Assembly: GCA_019775845.1 (NCBI GenBank)
Contig: JADQAV010000076.1
Span: 1-40,034, forward strand
Reading direction: 5' to 3'
Length of the DNA: 40,034 nt
From: Myrmaecium sp. VS I D KN 1
Taxonomy: Eukaryota > Ascomycota > Dothideomycetes > Valsariales > Valsariaceae
Under the pieces are notes generated by a model. That model had not been told where the DNA came from. It did no database searches and saw only the letters and a list, made by a program, of their open reading frames with translations. Shown in pieces: positions 20,478 through 31,210 of this stretch (the stretch's first letter is position 1; each line of letters opens with the position of its first letter). Both the position numbers and the translations under genes were made by a program.

Positions 20478-21297
20478 GTCTAACAGTTGCCAGGGTTGCA
20501 GTTCGGTGAATGTTTTGAAGAGAAGGTTGAGGGGCGTAGTAGCTGATGAGCAGGGAGCCGGTTCGAGGTTGCTGTCGTCGGATTGATGAGCAAGAACTTG
20601 GATGGTGATTCTGTAAGAGTCGGAAAGTTCGGCGGAATATGTAGGGAAGTGGAGAAGGGGCGCCTTAGTCAGTGGGCCACCCGCCAAGCCCTGCTTACTA
20701 GTAGATCTGGTCACCTGAGGCAAACGGCGCGTACCGACCACGGGGAGGACTAGCGATTAGTAGCCGTGGAAGGCCAGCGAACCACAGCCAAGCAGTTCAC
20801 GAAGACCAAGCTTCTCTCCCCACAAGGGATGTAGGTCATCAACTACCCAGCTACGGAACACAAGGTCGATCAGAAACGCTTTCACAGCCGCTCGAGTAAC
20901 GGTATACGAAGACGTAGCAAAGGCATTGGACGAGTAATGGCTTGATTGATGATAGCTCCCCTCCGATAGGCAGGGAATTGAAAGATTCTACATACCCAGA
21001 TTCACACGTACGTGTACCTATACACTGAAACCAATCCCAGACAGCCCCCCATTGAGATTACATGATTCCCAAACGCCGTGACCTCTTGATGCTCCGTATG
21101 GTTGGTAGCCGTTCCAACACCTCGCTATGCAGCGCCTCGTCTCTCGGTGTCCTGGTTGATACTGTACATATATCCCAAGACCATGTAACGGGCCTCCCTA
21201 TTTCCTCGAGAAGAAGAAAATGAACCTTGCACTATTCAATATTAGATGTCGATAGGAGATAAGCAGCTCATGGACGAGAAATAACGATTGTCGCGCG
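20478..21297. other. Antizyme promoter/5' UTR and 3' flank of mpe1
   Basis: Frame 0 of antizyme stays open upstream of 20477 to about 20741 without an ATG, so a longer leader is untranslated or carries an unseen exon. The remainder up to the mpe1 stop has no supported gene. Confidence 0.4.
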
Positions 21298-23572
21298 TCA
21301 AAGCTCGGTATAATCGCTCGGCCTAGCTCTCTTTTGCCTATTCTGGTGACGATGAGGGTTCACCGGCTGGCGGAAATATGCGTTGTCCTCCTCGTTCGGG
21401 GAAGATTCGCTGAAGACGGTCCTCTGCTGATTCGGAAATGGGCCAGTCTTCATGTTCGGCATGCCCTGCCCTTGATAGTTCATGCCGTTCATGCCGTTCA
21501 TCCCATTCATGCCACCCATGCCGTTCATCCCATTCATGCCACCCATGCCTGCCATGCCATTCATGCCATTCATGCCGGCCATGCCACTCATGCCAGACAT
21601 GCCGTTCATGCCGTTCATACCAGTCATACCCCAATTCTGATTTCCTGGCCAGTTTTGCATGCCCCCATAGCCTCCGTTGGGCATCATGCTCGGCTGGTTG
21701 TACATGCCGCCGTGCTGAGGGTACATGGACTGCTGATATCCCATGCCGCCCATGGCGTTCCAGTTACCCTGACCATTTTGCATCATGGGATTCATCATGC
21801 CTTGATGCATGCCCATCATCGGCGGTGCATTCATTGACATACCCATCATTCCATTTTGACCCGGCATGCCCATTCCATTCATACTGGGACCAGTCACCCC
21901 TGGGAAAGAGGCCATGTTATTCGCGCCAAAGGATGGGTTCATCGGCATGTTAGGGGGCATCATTGCGTCCATCTGAGCAATGAAATCCGGCTTTGACGTT
22001 GTCGGTTGTTGCAATTGATGTTGTTGCTGTTGCTGCTTTCGCATAGCTGCAGGAGCGGTTGGTATCCGATCGTTCTTCAATTCATCTTCAGCTAGCCGTT
22101 TCTTTGAGGTACCATTGGTCTCCGGTCTCGTAGAGCCGTTCGTTGGCGAACTTGGTCCTGACCGAGATGGGACAGGCGACTGGGCCTTTTTGTCGGCTGT
22201 TGCAACATCCTCCTTTTTGTCATTATTCTCATGGTCCATTGGTTTCGTGGCTTCCGTGGCTTCCGTGACGGGGGTCGCTTTCTCGGAAGTAGGGCTTTTG
22301 GAGCTTTCCTTGGCCTTCTTCTCCTTGTCGTTGGCCTTCTCTTCTTCGTAAGCTTTGATCTTGGCCATCGTCTCCTCATCAGACACAAGATCATCTATCA
22401 GCACGCTGGTCGAACAATTCGGACAAACTAGATCACTGTTGATGAGGGCATCGACAATACAGTCGTTGCAGTACGTCTTGCCACAACAAGGTGTTTTCAT
22501 TGGCTCCACGAATAAGCGCTTATCAATAGGACACTCCAGTCCCCGTTCTTGGAGCTCCTTGTTACCAGACGCAGATGCGTCCTGTTTCTCCGCAGCTGCT
22601 TTGGCCTTTTCTTGGAATTGCTCCCACGACTCCGTGTCCGGCTTAACAATCACATACTCGCCTTCAGCATTGACCATAACACCTGATGGCTGGCGCCCGT
22701 CTTCATTTAGCCCGTCACTGGCAAGTGCTGTGGCCTTATCGACCGTCTTTAACATAGACCTTGGAATGCCAGTAGTGCGTTTGATACGAGGCCGGCTTTC
22801 GAAATTAGGGTCGTCGTTGGTCGGACATGCTTGTATCCAATGGCCTATGAAGAATTAGCTTAGGATCACATTGACAATTTCTATGTAGAACGTACCTTTC
22901 TCATGACACCGATAACAGATGTAGCCCGGTGGGGGCTCATGGTCAGGAACATTGGCTTTACTCCTAAACCCTGGTCTGTAACTGGGCTTCGCACTAAAAC
23001 TTCTATAAGTATATACCGAGTACCGCGTCGGAGGAGAACTCACTTTGCCATCTGCTGCTGCTGTTGTTCCCACTGATCACCACCTGCTCTAAACATCGCC
23101 TGAATCCTCTCTTCTTCAGTTTGGGCCTTGTCCATATCGGCAGCTCCGTTCGATACGATGGCGCTGAAGGAGGTCGTTTTAGTGCTAGTAACCTCTACTC
23201 GATGAGTGTTCTTCGCATTGACCGGTGCCTTTCCAGAAACGTAACGAGCGGCCTTGCCGTGGCCTGGCTTGGCCGCAGGGAGCCGGCGAGCTACGACAGA
23301 TGTAGACCGGGGTATGATTTCCGTGTCATCATCGTATTCTAACGCAAGGTCAGCCATTTTTCAAGCCTAACAGAAAAACAAAAAAGAAATTCGAACAAAC
23401 CTTCATTGGTGTCTTCGTTGTAAATGGCTAAATCAAAGTCCGTGCCATCTCCAAGCCCACTAATTGCGATAATGTCTTTCTTGAGTTCAAAGACAGAAAT
23501 GCCAGTGCCGTCGAAGGTAATACGCTGCGGCTCTTTCGAGGATTTGAACTTGAAAAAGACAGAAGAAGCCAT
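21298..23572 (-). CDS. mpe1: Mpe1/RBBP6-type subunit of the cleavage and polyadenylation factor
   Basis: There are four exons: 23572-23401, 23338-23044, 22981-22896 and 22844-21298 (699 residues). Introns are 51-62 nt. Domains in order: an N-terminal DWNN ubiquitin-like domain (SSVFFKFKSSKEPQRITFDG, residues 3-80); a linker with the conserved IIPRSTSVVARRLPAAKPG; a CCHC zinc knuckle (Cys178, Cys181, His186, Cys191); and a RING/U-box type motif starting CPIDKRLFVEPMKTPCCGKTYC (289) and ending CPNC (328). Yeast Mpe1 is an essential part of CPF, which cleaves and polyadenylates pre-mRNA; human RBBP6 is its relative. The last 370 residues are low complexity: Lys/Glu/Ser-rich, then Gln-rich, then a long Met/Gly/Asn-rich part with NGM, GGM and SGM tripeptides. 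The neighbour upstream is hrp1, another 3'-end processing factor. Confidence 0.93.
21481..21628 (-). repeat. Met-Asn-Gly / Met-Gly-Gly coding repeat in mpe1
   Basis: About 16 imperfect 9-bp units (cat + gcc or ccc + gtt or att on the + strand) encode runs of NGM with SGM, AGM and GGM variants near the C-terminus. The codons vary between units, which argues for selection on the peptide as well as slippage. Confidence 0.8.
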
Positions 23573-24954
23573 CGCGTTTCCGAGTCCGGGGTATATAGTA
23601 TGGTCGTTTCAATTCCGATCGGTGTTCAGTCGTCGGACCGTTGAGGGTTTCTTTGAGAAGTTGGAGCGGCGTCCAACCCTACGGTCCAGGTAGGAAGCTG
23701 AGCTGAATGGAAGACTTGGAAGAGAGTTCAGATGCTAGAATCAAACTGCGAGAACAGGATCAATGACTGAGGACTCTGTTCGGCTTCGGCCCTTTCCACA
23801 AGAGGCAAATGCGTTATTTTAATTTTTTTTTTTTTTGAAGCCGAGCACAATGAGCAACAGCTAAGAAAAGAAAAAGCCAAAGTGAATTTTTGGATACAAA
23901 GGGCAGTGGTATAGCTGAAGTCGGTAACCGGACAGTCCGGGCTAGAGAGCTTCGTGAAAACTTGTGCAGAACTCCTCCCAGATTTGCCGCTTGACCAATT
24001 GTCCCCCAACTTGTACTGTGTCCTAGTCCCTAATCTCACCTAGCCAGACTTTTCAGCCGCGCTTGTTGTCGCGAGATGGAGATGTAGTTTTGGGAAATTT
24101 GCGAATCGTCCCTAGAGCCGCAACTTGGAAGCGACACGTCAGCTCACAAAGACGGACCGGAATGCGCCTGAGGCCTGGCGTAAGTCGGTTCCCGGGGTAT
24201 GAAGAGGGGGTACAGGGCAAAGGAAAACCCCCAGTCGATGAAGTTGATGATGACAATGAGAGGTGCGGAGAGCAAGGGCAAGTGAAAAGGAGGTTGGGAG
24301 GTTGGAATGTTGAGAGAGCAAGAAGGCGATGGGCAGACGCTTCTACTTTGGCTCTGACAAATGCAACGTTAAGCGGGCCGAGGTTTTCCCTGCACGTGAC
24401 ACATCTGTATCAAGGATTCTACCACCCAAATTTACAGAAAGTCTCGGAACGTAGAGACTTGGAGCTCCTTACGACTTGCCCGCAAGTATTGGATAGCTTA
24501 CGAGAATATTAGCCTTCAAAAGGACCGCACAGGACGGACATCGAGGATGGAGAGTAAGCCAAGTCATGTCAATTGAACATATTCATGGTAAGATACTATA
24601 TGATACAGAACGTAGGTTTTTCTTTGAGCGAGAAGATAGATCTGCCCACCGAATGGCCTTGATCCATTGTTTACCTACATGCGCAATTCAAAGTCCCGCC
24701 GTGCCTGGAGAAAACCTGTGAACGCCGTGAAATAGCGAAGAAAGTGTTGTAAATGAAGCAGAGCGGGTGTGCACCGCCGGAAGTCCGGCCAAGCCCACCC
24801 AGGTGAGTCCCTTCCAATGCCTGCTTTCGGATTACGAGTGAAGCTGCCCGTTCCTACCATCCAAGTAAAAGCGCGGATATTGTTCCGATAGCATAGTGAG
24901 ACCATCCCGCAGTTTGACCCTTGCATGGTTCGCCGGCGGAGCGGTGTCGGCCTT
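23573..24954. other. mpe1 promoter and hrp1 3' flank
   Basis: The two genes lie head to tail on the - strand. A poly-A/T tract sits near 23820-23836. + strand frames (for example 24063-24512) have no recognisable domain. No RNA gene or repeat is seen. Confidence 0.4.
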
Positions 24955-27900
24955 TCACCCGCGGTTGTAAGGGTGGAAGCCCCTGTGTCCACCACGCCCA
25001 CCTCCGCGATAGTTTGCACCCGGTTTGCCGGCATTCCTTGGTCCAGTAGGTGCGTTGGCGGGGGCATTGCTGGGCTGGGTGGGCGGCTGGCTGCCACGCC
25101 CACCTCCTCGGCCGGCCTGCGCTGGGCTCATCTGTCGTGGGAATCCGGCGCCCTGCATGCCTCCGCGCGCTGCGGGGCCCGTCGGAACGTTCGGCTGGGG
25201 AACGTCGTCGTACATACCGTCCCAGGAAGAGGGGCCACCTTGGCCGTACTGGCCGGTGTATTGGCCTGGGGTCTGCATACGCCGAACCTGCTGTTGTTGT
25301 TCGTACTTCTGCTGTTCGAAGGCGAGCTGTTCCTGCGCATTGAAGGCAGGACGGTTTGCTGCCATCCCGGGGCCGTTGGGGTAGGCTCCTCCTTGGTTTG
25401 CTTGTTGTTGCTGCATCTGCATTTGCTGCATCTGCTGCATTTGTTGCATCATAGCCGGGTTCATCTGTCCTGCCATGCCTGCCGCAGCACCATTGGGGGA
25501 TTGTGGGTGGGGACTGCCAGAAGGAGTGATGCCTTGGCCGCGACCCATTCCCTGCATGCCCATCATCTGCTGCATCATAGCCGGGTTCATTTGGCCCATC
25601 GCCATGGGATTCTGCATGCCTTGGCCTCCGCCAGTCATGTTCGCGGCCATCTGCTGCTGCATCATAGCAAAGTACTGCTGCATACGCTGCCAGTATTGCG
25701 CCATCATGGCCGGGCTCATGCCAGCCATACCAGCGGTTCCGCCCTGTTGACCTTGGTTTTGCTGGTCCATGCCGCCCTGTTGTCCATCATTTCCGCGACC
25801 AAATTTATCTCCGGGACGCCGATTGAATTTTTTATCATCGTCGTTGTCACGCAAGTTTCCTCGGGGCTGAGCCCGTTTCACTTCAATGGGCTTCCCGAGG
25901 ATTTCGAGAGGGCCCTGAAGGGTTGCATCAACCGCTGCATCGCCATCGAACGTGACGAAGCCAAAACCTCGAGGACGGCCAGTGTCCTTGTCCATCATGA
26001 GCGTGGCATCGACCACCCTTCCAAACTTCATAAAGAACTGTTTGAAGTCTTGCTCAGTGGCTTCTTGACTTACGCCGCCTACGAAAATCTTGCTTGTACG
26101 CTCTTGTTCCTCGCGAGGGATTGCACGCTTCGGATCGATCTAATCATAATTAGATAACGTAAAGCTATAAACGAGTGGTCACTTACAATCTTGCCGTCTA
26201 AATAATGTTCTTTCACCATAACGATATTGACACACTTTGGGTCTTTGAAGGTAAGGAAACCGAAGCCACGGGAGCGACCAGTGGCACTGTCCCTCATCAC
26301 AGTGCATTCGGTGACCTCTCCAAACTGCGAGAAATAATTCTTGAGGGACTCTGCATTATATTATTAGTAGACGCGCCTTGAATAGGAAATGTATGATACA
26401 AGAAGAATTAGTAGGTATAGCGAGTAGGCTGTTATGTTGTACAGGCCAGAGACGGTGCCTAGCCCGGAAAGGAAAGATTGCTTCACTTACGCTCTGTCGT
26501 CTCCCAATTTAAGCCACCAATGAACATCTTGCTAATAGTTCAGTTTGAGTCAGTACCATATTCAGACGTATGGGAGGACTAAAGTAAGTCTTGACAGATC
26601 GAAAAACAAAGCCCATCTTGAAGGGCGGGAGTAAAGCTCAAAGTGCGACAAGGAGCATGATGATAGCAGCAAGCAGGCACTTCTACTCCTTCAAGCCACT
26701 CGTACGCTCCAACAGCCGATCGGTCCATCACAAATCCCGCAGCTCGGAAGAACGAAAACAGCAAGCTATATTTGCTCGTCATGAGAGCGCCAGTTCTTGC
26801 TGTTGTAAGGAGGAAGCAGTGCGGAAGTAGTAATGGTCTTTCAGATGCCAAGGCTGGTGAGGTTTTGGCGGCGCATATTCGTTCTCCTCCCGGAAGACTG
26901 CATAGCAGGATTCTATCTCGTTTCCAGAAAGCGGTATGTGTGTGGCAGCTTCACATCTTGATGCCCCGACCGCCAGCTCTTCCACCGTGACTGTCTGCGA
27001 ATGCACGGGAACGTTCGTAGAAAGCGACTGTGTTTTGCTACGGATTCCAGTGCTAGGTAGATACGTACGTACTGACGCCGATGACCGCTGCCACTCGGAG
27101 AACCAGTAGGCCATACCAGTCTCGAAGAAGCTACCTCTGCTAAGCGCTGATCTGCTCTATGAAGATTATATCCACATGAAGCTTGCACCCTATCGGTAGC
27201 AGTCTCTGAGCTTGCGCGTAGTTGCTAGGCAATACGCAAAAGGTCGATATGATGTAGCTCCTTGCGGCCTCTTCCATACTATCTCTCCTTCGGCCTTCCG
27301 GGGTCCCAATTTTGATGGATTCTAGAAGCTGCCCCGCGAATGAAGCAGCCACTCTGAACTGCATGGCTATAATAACCATGTGGACCGATGCGCCCCAGAA
27401 CTTCATATCTGATCCGCCTGCAGACTTGTACGACCTCAAGCAGACGCAAAGTCATCATTGAAGGCTCTTGCCCAAGCGTGACTTCGATCCGCGATGGTGA
27501 CAGCCCCTCAGCCCTGCTTCTGAACTTGGCCGAGAAGACCTTCCCGGACGGTTCGATCGTCAAAGCGGGCGGTCTGTTCTCTTTCCCGCTAGTTGAGAGA
27601 TCTTAACGCCAATTCCTCCTCTGAGGAAGGCTGCCGGGTGTTGCTCGCAAGATAAATCCCTCCACGCCGCTGACCGCCCTCATCTAGTATCGTCCAGCGA
27701 GTTTTCCGTACCGCCACATCGATCCAAACATCAAGTTCATGACTGCTATCATCATGCTCATCGCATTCTCCGTTTGCTTACCTTATCTAGGTAACGCACA
27801 TACAAAGGAAGTACAGAATACTTAACAGAATTGAAATCACTTACCCATCTTCCTTGATGCCAATGGGACCATAGTTGTCATCAGCTTCGCCGCTATGGTG

Positions 27901-28227
27901 CTGGTCGTACCCATTCGCATTGTTGCCGTTTGAGCCGTTGTCATGCATAGGTGCATCGCCATTTCCATTACTAGCCGAGCTGTTATTGTAAACGTTCGCA
28001 CCGGGCGCTGGCGGCTCGGATTGGACAGGCTGGGCCTGCTCCTGCGCAGCTTCTGGGGCAGCCACTTCAGCTTTAGGGACTGGAGCGGGTGGAGCCGTGG
28101 GCTTGGAGGACGCCTCGTCGTTCTCGTAACTGTCACATGATTTAGTGAACGCGGATTCGAACAAACGGTGATGTCTGACATACAGGTCAGCGAAGAGATC
28201 ATCTTCGACGTCTCCGGCGTCGGCCAT
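24955..28227 (-). CDS. hrp1: Hrp1/Nab4-type hnRNP, two RRMs (cleavage factor IB)
   Basis: There are five exons: 28227-28184, 28129-27845, 26531-26491 (41 nt), 26350-26187 and 26139-24955 (572 residues). The protein binds UA-rich polyadenylation enhancer elements and shuttles mRNA out of the nucleus. The N-terminus is acidic (MADAGDVEDDLFADLYENDE), followed by a Pro/Ala/Asn-rich linker. RRM1 (about 111-185) has RNP2 MFIGGL and RNP1 RGFGFLTF. RRM2 (about 195-270) has IFVGGV and RGFGFVTF, joined by the conserved DPKRAIPREEQ linker. The C-terminal half is Gln/Met/Gly-rich with RGG-like groups at the end (RGGGRGGHRG), probably methylated and able to form condensates. Intron 2 is 1313 nt, far longer than every other intron in the window. 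Exon boundaries are supported by phase and by RRM continuity. The gene is divergent from gyp1, with 303 bp between start codons. Confidence 0.93.
26532..27844 (-). other. 1.3 kb intron of hrp1 with open frames of unknown status
   Basis: The donor is GTAAGTG at 27844 and the acceptor ATTAG at 26533-26532. Inside, on the same strand, frames of 80-110 codons occur at 27563-27279, 27439-27140 and 27114-26779. One contains LLEVVQVCRRIRYEVLG, which resembles a helix common in fungal F-box/2EXR-type proteins. None begins with a well-placed ATG over its full length. They could be a decayed gene inserted into the intron, or chance. Confidence 0.55.
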
Positions 28228-28530
28228 TGTTGCTGTCACAAGGATAAAACGGCGGATAAAGCAGACTCGATAAGCTGAGCCAGGCCGACGGTGAGTAGAC
28301 TGCTGAGAGCGGACAAAGCAATCTCGCAGTCAGCTATTCCGCGAAAGACGGTGAGGGCGGGGATGCAGTGTGCAGGTGCGAAACCCGAGGAAGTGAGGTG
28401 GGCGGGAAGAAAGCGTCGCGCCAAGCCAGAAGTTGCCTGAGTCTGGCATCATACCTCCTCACTCAAGGGTCAATGCCGTGTGGGGATGGGGTAACTTGAC
28501 AGCAAGACAACTCCGTTTGTGCCTGGCGCA
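28228..28530. promoter_or_regulatory. Divergent promoter between hrp1 and gyp1
   Basis: Only 303 bp separate the two ATGs, so the two genes probably share a nucleosome-free promoter. No TATA box is evident on either side. Confidence 0.5.
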
Positions 28531-30635
28531 ATGGCGTCCAAAAAACAGCAGCAGGTACGTCGCTAAACTCAACAGTCACGGGTTCGACTGTGAAAGCTAA
28601 GATTGATATACAGGAAATGGTTCAGGTCGGTTCGTGGCATTCCTAGAACCTCGCATTGCAGCAGGAGCGGAGCGCTAACTGAGTCTCCTGGCCATCCCAG
28701 ACAGGTCGAGGTGAGTCAATACCTCTTCTTGGATGCGAAACTGCCCTGACCTCCTTTCAAGCTCGAATTCGCCATTCTGGAAGACCGCGAACTCGTCTAA
28801 AGGTTACGACGGAAAGATCATCGGTGCTTCATATTCCCACGCCGACATCCTCAGACTGGATAGCTTGTAAGGAGGACCCCACTCTGCCGACCTCTTCACA
28901 CCCAGCTTACGCACTGCGCAGGACTGTGTCAGGAAGTGGCACTTCACGCCCAAGGACACCTTCATCTACATCACACCATCGAGCCACGAGCTCCACGAGT
29001 CGCGCAGGAACCAGTCTGTCACCCCCGCCATCCAAAGGCTACGGCTCGTACCTTCGGAGTACCAGCCATGATTGGGCAGCGGAGGACTTCGATGACGAGG
29101 ACAACCAGGAAGTCCTCGCGTTTGATGATGACGACGAAGATGAGTTTGGGTTGCCGAGCATAGCGAGCATGCGACGAAAGGGTAAACGGAAACCGTTGAA
29201 CAATGGCAAAGATCCGGGTGGAAGGAATGACCCGCGAAGCATACACTCCCCGCTGCCGCAATCCTTCGTCAGCGTGGATAGCGGCGATATCGCAGAAGAG
29301 CGAAACATACCCAAATACCCCACCGCGAAGAAGAGCGAAGGAAAGATCCTCCGGCCGCAGTACAAAGAGATTCTACGAGATCCAGCGAATTCCCTGCACC
29401 TGATCGATCACCCGCCGCTACCCCCAGATGCCACGCCGAAGGAGGTGGAAGCTCACAATACACGTATCTCTCGAATCAACAAGTTCAAAAAGATCCTTCA
29501 AACAAGTACGATATCGCTGGCAGAACTCAAGGAGGCCGCTTGGAATGGAGTACCACATGATGTGCGTGCGATGACATGGCAGCTGCTACTGGGGTATCTG
29601 CCTACCAGTAGTGAGCGGCGGGTGGCAACGCTCGAGCGGAAACGAAAGGAGTACCTCGAAGGTGTACGCCAAGCATTTGATCGAGGTACTTCTGGGAGTT
29701 CCACCTCGGTCGCTGGAATGACATCCGCTTCGGGAGGAACGAAGGGACGTGGGAGAGGATTGGACGAGGCCATATGGCATCAGATCAGCATCGACGTACC
29801 ACGGACAAACCCACACCTGGAGCTATACAGTTACGAAGCCACACAGCGGTCTCTAGAGCGCATTTTGTATGTCTGGGCCATCCGCCATCCAGCGAGCGGT
29901 TACGTCCAAGGCATCAACGACTTGGTCACCCCCTTTTGGCAAGTTTTCCTAGGCGCGTATATAACCGACCCAGACATCGAGTTCGGGATGGATCCAGGAC
30001 AGCTGCCGAAAGCGGTGCTGGATGCCGTAGAGGCGGACTCCTTCTGGTGCCTGACGAAACTCCTGGACGGGATCCAGGACAACTATATCTTCGCGCAGCC
30101 GGGCATTCAGCGCCAAGTGGCTGGCCTCCGTGATCTCACGACTCGCATTGACGCCAACCTGGCTAAACATCTGGAGCGGGAAGGCGTCGAGTTCATCCAG
30201 TTCAGCTTTCGGTGGATGAACTGCCTGTTGATGCGCGAGATCAGCGTGAAGAACACCATCCGGATGTGGGACACGTATCTGGTGAGTCACCTCTACCCCT
30301 TGCAAGCGCGACTTCATCATCCGAAACACATTGAGACTAACCTCACCTCTCTTACCAATCAACCTTTACAGGCCGAGGACCACGGCTTCTCCAACTTCCA
30401 CCTCTACGTCTGCGCCGCCTTCCTGGTCAAGTGGTCCGACCAGCTGCTCAAGAAGGACTTCCAGGAGATCATGATGTTCCTCCAGGCCCTGCCGACGCGC
30501 GACTGGACCGAGAAGGACATCGAGCTCCTGCTCTCCGAGGCGTTCATCTGGCAGAGCCTCTTCGGGGGCAGCAGCGCCCACCTGAAAAACACGGGCGCGG
30601 TGGACCGGGGGGTGGGCATGGGACCTGATCGGTAA
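28531..30635 (+). CDS. gyp1: Gyp1-type TBC domain Rab GTPase-activating protein
   Basis: The model has six exons: 28531-28554, 28614-28629, 28701-28710, 28762-28866, 28922-30281 and 30372-30635 (592 residues). Exons 2 and 3 are micro-exons of 16 and 10 nt; their exact borders are inferred because only this combination keeps the frame into NSPFWKTANSSKGYDGKI and then RLDSLTVSGSG. The N-terminal third is Ser/Thr-rich with an acidic patch and is probably disordered. The TBC domain (about 258-530) begins AAWNGVPHDVRAMTWQLLLG. It contains both catalytic fingers: Arg346 in ISIDVPRTNP and Gln381 in GYVQGINDL. It ends with DFQEIMMFLQALPT. Gyp1 proteins switch off Ypt1/Rab1-class GTPases at the Golgi. 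The last intron (90 nt) has no in-frame stop, so its retention would insert 30 residues; homologues read DTYL directly into the AEDHGFSNFHLY part. Confidence 0.88.
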
Positions 30636-31210
30636 CACGCGGTTGGGCTCATTCACGATGTTGAGTGAGACGGTGCTGGTAGGTGGGCTCGGAGAACGTG
30701 GGTTTCTGGGAGGAAGGAGGATATGACTCGATTTCGCTTTCTTTGGCACCAGGCGTTTACAGGAAGGAGGATTTCCCACGCCTTGTTGGTCCGGCGCCCT
30801 TTTGCTTCTTCTTCTCTTTCTTTTTTCTGTTTGGCTTGCATGAAGCACATATGGTGCACGAGGTGTTTTGTTTTTCTCTTTCCTTTTGCGTTCGCAATGC
30901 AAAAATACCGCTTGATTTCTTCGTTTTACCCTTTTCTTCTTGGTATTCCCGTGGCGGGGCTTGCAGATGCATATACTCCTTTCTGTTTGGTATCGTAGGA
31001 TGAAATCTCGTTTTATCTATTGACATTTGGTATGAACAGAGGGTGATGAAAGATCCATTGCGACTTGGCGCGTCAGTCTTCACGTCTCGTCTCGTGCGGC
31101 GTGGCCTTTTTTCCATATACAATCGTCCGCACTTACATACGATGCGCGCGTAAGCGGGATCGTTCTCAGGCTTTCTTACGGCTAGTGAGCGAGATACTGT
31201 AAATCCTGTC
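30636..31210. other. Convergent 3' flanks of gyp1 and dcd1
   Basis: T-rich stretches (about 30790-30960) probably form the gyp1 3' UTR. No supported gene or RNA is seen. Confidence 0.5.

Noticed and set aside
24925-26157. 410-codon + strand frame opposite hrp1
   Set aside because: It is antisense of the RRM2 and Gln/Met-rich coding exon; His/Leu-rich with no domain.
27548-27566. GGTTCGATC word resembling a tRNA T-loop
   Set aside because: The flanking bases do not form the T-stem and no cloverleaf can be drawn.
28588-28604. GGGTTCGAC word resembling a tRNA T-loop
   Set aside because: The T-stem does not pair over five bases and no D-arm or acceptor stem is found; it lies in the first gyp1 intron.
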